Shown here: one piece after another, positions 5,062 to 8,813 of the stretch | Layout of the letters: each line of letters starts with the position of its first letter | How positions within the stretch are numbered: position 1 is the stretch's first letter | DNA from: a bacterium | GTDB taxonomy: Bacteria > Patescibacteriota > Minisyncoccia > Minisyncoccales > Minisyncoccaceae | Direction: 5' to 3' | NCBI GenBank assembly: GCA_023229485.1 | Contig: JALNZJ010000026.1 | Location: 1 to 8,813, forward strand | DNA: 8,813 bases | Program-made: the position numbers and the translations under genes | The notes under the pieces: generated by a model | What the model was told of the DNA's origin: nothing | Databases searched by the model: none | The model's input: the letters and a program-made list of their open reading frames with translations, nothing else

Positions 5062-7272
5062 TTAATTTCCTTTATAGTATTTCATTGATAAAGAGTTACA
5101 AACAACACTAAATGAAGATAGAGCCATTGCTGCTGCTGCAACAGCAGGACTTAAAAGCCAACCAGTAATATAGTAAAAAACACCGCCAGCAACTAATATT
5201 CCAAGAGCATTATAAAAGAATGCCCAGAATAAGTTTTGCTTTATTTTGAAAACTGAATATTTTCCAAGATCAAAAAGTGTTAATAATTTTTTTAAGTCAT
5301 TCTTCATTAATACCGCCTCTCCTGCCTCAATCGATATATCAGACCCAGAAGCCATTACTATTCCCAAATCAGACTGAATTAAGGCCGGAGCATCATTAAT
5401 ACCGTCACCAATCATTGCTACATTATATCCATCTTTTTGAATCTGTTTTATTATTTCTGCCTTTTCGTGAGGCAATATTTGGCTATAAATAAAATCAATG
5501 CCAACATCCTTCCCTATTGCTAAGGCCGATAATTTATTATCACCAGTTATCATTCCAATTTTTATTTTCTTTGATTTTAAAAAAGAAACCACCTCCTTAG
5601 CTTCACTACGAATCACATCCTTAATACCAACACATCCTAAAACTTTTTCATCAGAAGACAAAAACATAACCGTAGCTCCCCTATTTCCAAGAGACTCTAA
5701 CTGCTCAGAAAATTCGTGCAAATCAAAATTGTTTTCTTTCATCAAGGAGTAAGAGCCAAATAAGTATTTCTTACCCTTAATAGTTCCCTCAATTCCCTTT
5801 CCAACCAAAGCTTTAAAATCATCAACACGAATAGGTCTTATTTTTAGATCAGTCATCTTTTTAACATTTGGTACTGCCAGTGAATGTTCAGACATATCTT
5901 CAAGAGATCCAATAATTTGAATAAAATCATTTTCCGAAATTACCGACGTGGAATAATCAATTATTTCTGGTTCCCCTTTTGTTAATGTTCCAGTCTTATC
6001 AAAAACTACAAAATTAATTTTACTGGCAGCCTCTAATGCTTTACCGCTTTTTATTAGAATACCATTCTTAGCTCCAAGACCAATGCCCATAATTACTGCC
6101 GTTGGAGTAGCAAGTCCAAGAGTACAAGGACAGGCAACTATTAAAATTGAAACAAATATAGTCAAAATAAAAACTATGTTCATTCCAGCAAAAAACCAAA
6201 ACAAAGAAGCAATAAGTGCGATACTAACAACAGCAGGAACAAAATAATACGCAGCCCTATCAGCTAAAAGCTGAATTGGGGCCTTGGAAGAAGATGCTTC
6301 TTCCATAACCTTAATAATTTTTGCAAGAATAGAGTCCTCACCCGCATTAGTAGTCTTTATGGTCAAAGAACCAGTTAAATTTATTGTTCCACCAATCACA
6401 TTACTACCAACTATTTTATCCAAAGGAATACTCTCTCCAGTAATTACTTTTTCGTCTACTGCCGAAATGCCATCAATAACAACCCCATCAACAGGAATCC
6501 TCTCCCCCGGAGAAATAAAAACTATGTCATTCTTTTTTATATTAGCAATTGCCACTACTTTTTTACCATCAGGAGTTATTAAATTTGCCTCCTGCGGCTG
6601 CAGTTCTATTATATCTTTTATCGCATTATTAGTTTTTTCTTTTGCCGAAAATTCTAAATACTTTCCAAGTGAAATAAAAATTAAAATCATTATTGCACTT
6701 TCAAAATATAACGGACCAGTACTTACCGTAGGATAAAACCAAATCAATACCGCAACCGCAAGACTATAGAAATAGGCAGCAAATGTCCCAATCTCTATCA
6801 ACGAATCCATATTTGGATCCCCATTTAGTATTTTTTTAAATCCAGAAACATAAATATTTGAATTTATTAAAATAACAATTGTCGCCAATACCAACTGAAT
6901 AAAAGCCACTAGCTGAATTGGGATAAAAAGCATTGGCAAAGAAAATAGCTTTGCGGCTGAATAAATAATTACTGGCAACCCCAATATTAAAGAAATCCAA
7001 AAATTGCTTTTTAGCTTCTTAAGTTCTTTATCTTTTTCATTTTGAATCTCGTAAAAAGAATTACTAACCTTCCTAGCACTATATCCAAGTAATTCAACCT
7101 GACCGATTATGTGCTCATAAGAAACAATACTCTCATCAAAATCTAAAAACAAAGTTCCATTAGAAAAATTAATTTGAGCTTTTTCAACTCCATTAATTTT
7201 AATTATTTTATTTTCAATCTTCGTACTACAAGAAGTACAACTCATTCCTCCTATTTTTAAAAATACTTTCAT
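5062..7272 (-). CDS. copA: Cu(I)-transporting P1B-type ATPase
   Basis: A 736-aa copper-exporting ATPase of the inner membrane. In order: one N-terminal HMA domain with GMSCTSC (C12, C15); TM1-TM4 around 90-208; actuator TGES at 278-281; TM5-TM6 at 340-390 with the copper-site CPC at 381-383; phosphorylation loop DKTGT with D425; nucleotide-binding SEHSLA (H463); TGDN, and GDGINDAPAL at 622-631; TM7 with YN at 687-688; TM8 with MALSS at 716-720. CPC, YN and MxxSS define the Cu(I) class. One oddity: the SEHP signature reads SEHS, with Ser464 replacing Pro. A start 48 nt upstream is possible, but would overlap the preceding gene and add residues foreign to an HMA domain; the chosen ATG lies 4 nt after that gene's stop. 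It is the last gene of the csoR operon. Confidence 0.95.
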   Translation of the reverse strand: MKVFLKIGGMSCTSCSTKIENKIIKINGVEKAQINFSNGTLFLDFDESIVSYEHIIGQVELLGYSARKVSNSFYEIQNEKDKELKKLKSNFWISLILGLPVIIYSAAKLFSLPMLFIPIQLVAFIQLVLATIVILINSNIYVSGFKKILNGDPNMDSLIEIGTFAAYFYSLAVAVLIWFYPTVSTGPLYFESAIMILIFISLGKYLEFSAKEKTNNAIKDIIELQPQEANLITPDGKKVVAIANIKKNDIVFISPGERIPVDGVVIDGISAVDEKVITGESIPLDKIVGSNVIGGTINLTGSLTIKTTNAGEDSILAKIIKVMEEASSSKAPIQLLADRAAYYFVPAVVSIALIASLFWFFAGMNIVFILTIFVSILIVACPCTLGLATPTAVIMGIGLGAKNGILIKSGKALEAASKINFVVFDKTGTLTKGEPEIIDYSTSVISENDFIQIIGSLEDMSEHSLAVPNVKKMTDLKIRPIRVDDFKALVGKGIEGTIKGKKYLFGSYSLMKENNFDLHEFSEQLESLGNRGATVMFLSSDEKVLGCVGIKDVIRSEAKEVVSFLKSKKIKIGMITGDNKLSALAIGKDVGIDFIYSQILPHEKAEIIKQIQKDGYNVAMIGDGINDAPALIQSDLGIVMASGSDISIEAGEAVLMKNDLKKLLTLFDLGKYSVFKIKQNLFWAFFYNALGILVAGGVFYYITGWLLSPAVAAAAMALSSFSVVCNSLSMKYYKGN

Positions 7273-7276
7273 ATGT

Positions 7277-7717
7277 TTATATTTCAGTTGCCTTATATGT
7301 TTTAAAAATATCCAACCCAAGTATTTGAGCTCGACTAATCATACTAGAATCAAATTTTATCTTAAATTTATTAGAAGAATAAAATTCAACACTCCTAACT
7401 CCCTTCAACTTTTCCAAGTCCCCGGTTACTAGAAAAGCATGACCAGAACAAGGAAGATCAACAGAGATATCAAATGTTTCAATACTGTTCGAAACTATTT
7501 GTGTCTGAGTAGATAGTCCACCATCAGGTGTATTTTTTGGCAGGTCATTATTTTGTTCACTAGAGGTCTTGGAAAAAACTTCAGTTGGAGTATCGCACTG
7601 TACTGCTGAATTTTGAGCAACTGAATTACCGATTGGTTTGATTCCTCCAATAATTGGCATTACATAATTAAAAAATAAAATATTTACTATTAAGGTAGTT
7701 GAAAAAAGAATAACCAA
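7277..7717 (-). CDS. Membrane-anchored protein with degenerate HMA-like domain
   Basis: A 146-aa protein with one N-terminal membrane segment (residues 2-25), a polar Ser/Thr/Gln/Asn-rich linker (about 30-80, one Cys at 41), and an HMA-like domain (about 81-140). In that domain DLPCSGHAFLVTGDLEKL takes the place of the GMxCxxC loop and helix, followed by KGVRSVEFY and FKIKFDSS strands. The usual second Cys is replaced, leaving C90 and H93 as possible ligands. The domain probably faces the outside and handles copper for CopA, but this is inference. The predicted start is TTG (7717-7715), immediately after the TAA of the preceding gene and in the same frame. The only early ATG (residue 20) would cut the membrane segment. 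The frame may therefore be the 3' part of a gene split by a stop codon. Confidence 0.65.
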   Translation of the reverse strand: MVILFSTTLIVNILFFNYVMPIIGGIKPIGNSVAQNSAVQCDTPTEVFSKTSSEQNNDLPKNTPDGGLSTQTQIVSNSIETFDISVDLPCSGHAFLVTGDLEKLKGVRSVEFYSSNKFKIKFDSSMISRAQILGLDIFKTYKATEI

Positions 7718-8017
7718 TTAAGTTTTTTTTGCAATAATTCCTTTCCATGACAAACTATTAATTCTTTTTAGATAAAATATTGCTGATATTAAGGCAAACA
7801 ACAGGGACAAGCCTATCAGTATCGGCATAAAATACGGTAATAATAAAAACTGTCTTAATATTTGCGTAGCAAAAGTAGCTCCAATAATAGAAAGCACAAC
7901 AAAAAGAATACAAAAAGAATGAGGAATTATCGCATATAATAATCCGCTCGAAAAACCATTTACTTTCTCATTTTTAGTATTAGTGCTACAACAGTCTTTA
8001 TTTTTTATATTCTCCAT
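7718..8017 (-). CDS. Small two-TM membrane protein, MerT-like N-terminal part
   Basis: A 99-aa protein with a polar N terminus containing a vicinal Cys pair (C9, C10), TM1 at about 25-48 carrying PHSFC (H33, C36), and TM2 at about 61-83, ending in a basic tail (WKGIIAKKT). Vicinal Cys and Cys within TM1 recall MerT-type metal transporters, but the motifs are not identical, so the family call is tentative. It starts 1 nt after the csoR stop. Its own stop TAA is directly followed, in the same frame, by the next gene, which supplies a third membrane segment and an HMA-like domain. MerT has three membrane segments and MerTP fusions add an HMA domain, so the two frames together have that architecture. 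Likely role: metal uptake or handoff to CopA. Confidence 0.7.
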   Translation of the reverse strand: MENIKNKDCCSTNTKNEKVNGFSSGLLYAIIPHSFCILFVVLSIIGATFATQILRQFLLLPYFMPILIGLSLLFALISAIFYLKRINSLSWKGIIAKKT

Positions 8018-8018
8018 A

Positions 8019-8288
8019 TTACTTTGATAGTTTTGTTACTTTTAATATTTCGGCAATCATTTCATCCTTTTTTTTCTCATTATTTGAAGACATGGCACTC
8101 TTAAAACACGAACCAAGATGATTCTCCATTATCATTTGGTTAGCGGATTTTAATAGCCCTATTGCCGCCAAATTTTGTTGCATAATATCTATGCAATATT
8201 CTTCACCCTCAGTCATCTTAATTATTTTATCTAATAAGCTCCTAACTTTTTTAAAATTGGTTAATGATTTTTGATTTTTATTTTCCAT
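8019..8288 (-). CDS. csoR: CsoR-family copper-sensing repressor
   Basis: An 89-aa all-helical DNA-binding repressor of the CsoR/RcnR/FrmR family. The diagnostic Cu(I) ligands are present with family spacing: C32 in EEYCIDIMQQ, H57 and C61 in ENHLGSCF (25 and 4 residues apart, as in C36-H61-C65 of the Mycobacterium tuberculosis protein). This Cys-His-Cys set indicates copper rather than nickel/cobalt (RcnR) or formaldehyde (FrmR) sensing. Such proteins bind operator DNA as tetramers and release it on Cu(I) binding. It is the first gene of the copper operon and has a matching operator just upstream, so it should repress its own operon. No Shine-Dalgarno precedes the ATG despite a leader of about 53 nt. 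Confidence 0.93.
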   Translation of the reverse strand: MENKNQKSLTNFKKVRSLLDKIIKMTEGEEYCIDIMQQNLAAIGLLKSANQMIMENHLGSCFKSAMSSNNEKKKDEMIAEILKVTKLSK

Positions 8289-8322
8289 ACTATTCTTGAT
8301 TTAATATTATTTATTAGTGAAT

Positions 8323-8342
8323 CCATACCCCCACCATAGGTA
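8323..8342. promoter_or_regulatory. Candidate CsoR operator
   Basis: On the plus strand TACCCCCACCATAGGTA (8326-8342) is a 17-bp site with TACC/GGTA ends. On the minus strand it reads TACC-TA then GGGGGTATGG, closely like the CsoR boxes known before copper genes (for example Bacillus subtilis copZA). It is a conspicuous G-run in an AT-rich region and covers the predicted transcription start (about 8341), the right place for repression. Confidence 0.7.
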
Positions 8343-8347
8343 CAGGT

Positions 8348-8376
8348 ATATTATTCCCATTTCATTTTTCTGTCAA
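8348..8376 (-). promoter_or_regulatory. Promoter of the csoR-copA operon
   Basis: On the minus strand a perfect TTGACA (8376-8371) is followed after 17 nt by TAATAT (8353-8348). The predicted start at about 8341 falls at the edge of the G-rich operator. Confidence 0.75.
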
Positions 8377-8380
8377 GTCA

Positions 8381-8407
8381 TAAAATAAAAAGAGCCTAAA
8401 GCTCTTT
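8381..8407 (-). terminator. Minus-strand terminator, repeat unit 1
   Basis: On the minus strand AAAGAGC, loop TTTAG, GCTCTTT forms a 7-bp stem (8389-8395 with 8401-8407) followed by TTTTTATTTTA. It ends the minus-strand transcript of repeat copy 1 and isolates it from the csoR promoter, which begins 4 nt downstream. Confidence 0.7.
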
Positions 8408-8415
8408 AAGTACAT

Positions 8416-8529
8416 TTAAAAGATTGCAAAGCAATCTACCATTTTCCACTTTGCGACCCTTGGCACATTAAAATTTCATTCTAAGTAATTCGGTTTAAAT
8501 GTTTCCTTTTGACACCTTTTATTTTGACT
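8416..8529 (-). repeat. 114-bp direct repeat, copy 1 (candidate small RNA gene)
   Basis: Identical to 8694-8807 except at four positions (8424, 8428, 8471, 8493), with no gaps. It contains a perfect 7-bp hairpin AGATTGC-AAA-GCAATCT (8421-8437) and a second hairpin at 8468-8484 (TTAAAAT-TTC-ATTCTAA) with one A-C mismatch on the plus strand, which is a U-G wobble in minus-strand RNA. In that direction the unit ends in an intrinsic terminator, so a transcribed structured RNA is the preferred reading. No open frame longer than about 22 codons crosses it. A weak promoter may lie at 8561-8588 on the minus strand (TTGATA, 16 nt, CATAAA). Confidence 0.6.
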
Positions 8530-8638
8530 AAAGGCAAGCAGTTAAATTCTTAGCAAAGAATTTATGTCGGAGAAAAGGAATATATCAAAAAAGAATTACG
8601 ACACTGCTTTAAATTTTATTTGCTCCTTTCTGTAACGG
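8530..8638. other. Spacer between the two repeat copies
   Basis: About 109 bases not shared by the copies. They include a perfect 9-bp hairpin (TAAATTCTT, 8543-8551, with AAGAATTTA, 8556-8564) without a T-run on either side, and a 23-codon plus-strand frame (8564-8635) that lacks a ribosome-binding site. No recognised function. Confidence 0.4.
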
Positions 8639-8664
8639 TAAAATAAAAAGTGGCAGTGCCACTT
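8639..8664 (-). terminator. Minus-strand terminator, repeat unit 2
   Basis: On the minus strand AAGTGGC, loop ACT, GCCACTT forms a 7-bp stem (8648-8654 with 8658-8664), followed by TTTTTATTTTA. The tail is identical to that of the terminator after copy 1, while the stem sequence is different. Confidence 0.75.
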
Positions 8665-8669
8665 CAATG

Positions 8670-8687
8670 TTTTTGCTTTAGCAAAAA
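8670..8687 (-). repeat. Extra hairpin specific to repeat unit 2
   Basis: TTTTTGC (8670-8676) pairs with GCAAAAA (8681-8687) around a 4-nt loop. It lies between the conserved repeat and the terminator and, together with local differences, accounts for unit 2 being 20 nt longer here than unit 1. Confidence 0.55.
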
Positions 8688-8693
8688 TTACTC

Positions 8694-8807
8694 TTAAAAG
8701 ACTGCGAAGCAATCTACCATTTTCCACTTTGCGACCCTTGGCACATTAGAATTTCATTCTAAGTAATTCGTTTTAAATGTTTCCTTTTGACACCTTTTAT
8801 TTTGACT
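8694..8807 (-). repeat. 114-bp direct repeat, copy 2 (candidate small RNA gene)
   Basis: Second copy of the repeat, offset by exactly 278 bp. Its first hairpin, AGACTGC-GAA-GCAATCT (8699-8715), has a C-A mismatch on the plus strand (G-U in minus-strand RNA); its second, TTAGAAT-TTC-ATTCTAA (8746-8762), is perfect. The repeat continues to within a few bases of the window edge, so its true end, and any further copies, cannot be seen. Confidence 0.6.
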
Positions 8808-8813
8808 GAAAAT

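Noticed and set aside
6284..6736. A 150-codon plus-strand frame within copA.
   Set aside because: It is antisense to the conserved actuator and membrane region of copA, has no start signal, and its translation resembles no protein family.
7715..7731. Programmed -1 frameshift at the A-run (A AAA AAA) before the TAA between the two membrane genes.
   Set aside because: The downstream frame is the same as the upstream one, and the -1 frame runs to a stop after about 18 codons without a membrane segment, so slippage would not join the two parts.
8564..8635. A 23-codon plus-strand frame (MSEKRNISKKNYDTALNFIC...) in the repeat spacer.
   Set aside because: No ribosome-binding site or promoter is visible, and the start sits at the edge of a hairpin; it could be a remnant of a gene but nothing supports expression.
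8732..8764. Short minus-strand frames shared by both repeats (for example MCQGSQSGKW).
   Set aside because: Only ten codons with no ribosome-binding site. Conservation of the frame is expected from near-identity of the copies and gives no coding signal.
8416..8807. CRISPR array or insertion-sequence ends formed by the two direct repeats.
   Set aside because: Only two long repeats 278 bp apart with no regular spacers, no transposase or terminal inverted repeats, and no cas genes.

Overview
The window is AT-rich (roughly 25-35% GC in most genes), compact and bacterial, with standard-code genes. TGG encodes Trp, genes end mostly in TAA, and no internal TGA is needed. Small stand-alone genes, near-absence of Shine-Dalgarno sequences, promoters sitting directly against start codons, one solitary Xer-type recombinase, and a short csoR-copA cluster with unusual small membrane proteins together suggest a Patescibacteria/CPR-type genome. 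This is inference; a low-GC bacterium of another phylum is not excluded.

Left part (1-3164, all plus strand). A terminator for a gene upstream of the window is followed by a DnaQ-fold DEDDh exonuclease. Next come two small unrecognised genes, each with its own promoter and intrinsic terminator. One is an 81-aa protein at about 49% GC that appears to be translated from a leaderless mRNA; the other is a 42-aa basic protein with the only strong Shine-Dalgarno in the window. A two-gene unit then encodes a GalT-like HIT-superfamily nucleotidylyltransferase and triose-phosphate isomerase (tpiA), i.e. sugar and central carbon metabolism, closed by a GC-centred hairpin.

Middle (3165-5061). A tyrosine recombinase of the XerC/XerD type is on the minus strand, convergent with tpiA. 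Its upstream leader carries a 52-bp imperfect palindrome that could be a recombination (dif-like) or autoregulatory site. An AT-rich gap follows, holding near its right end a small plus-strand gene for a 47-aa four-cysteine protein. That gene and the copper operon converge on back-to-back terminators.

Right part (5062-8376, minus strand). A four-gene copper operon reads csoR, a small membrane protein, an anchored HMA-like protein, copA. CsoR has the full Cys-His-Cys copper site, and a matching GC-rich operator lies over the predicted transcription start, so the operon is probably derepressed by Cu(I). CopA is a complete Cu(I) P1B-type ATPase. The two middle genes lie in one reading frame separated by a single TAA and together look like a MerTP-style fusion (three membrane segments plus HMA domain) cut by a stop.

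Right end (8381-8813). Two near-identical 114-bp repeats lie 278 bp apart, each followed on the minus strand by an intrinsic terminator. Most differences between the copies preserve minus-strand RNA pairing, so these are candidate duplicated small RNA genes and the best candidate for something undescribed here.
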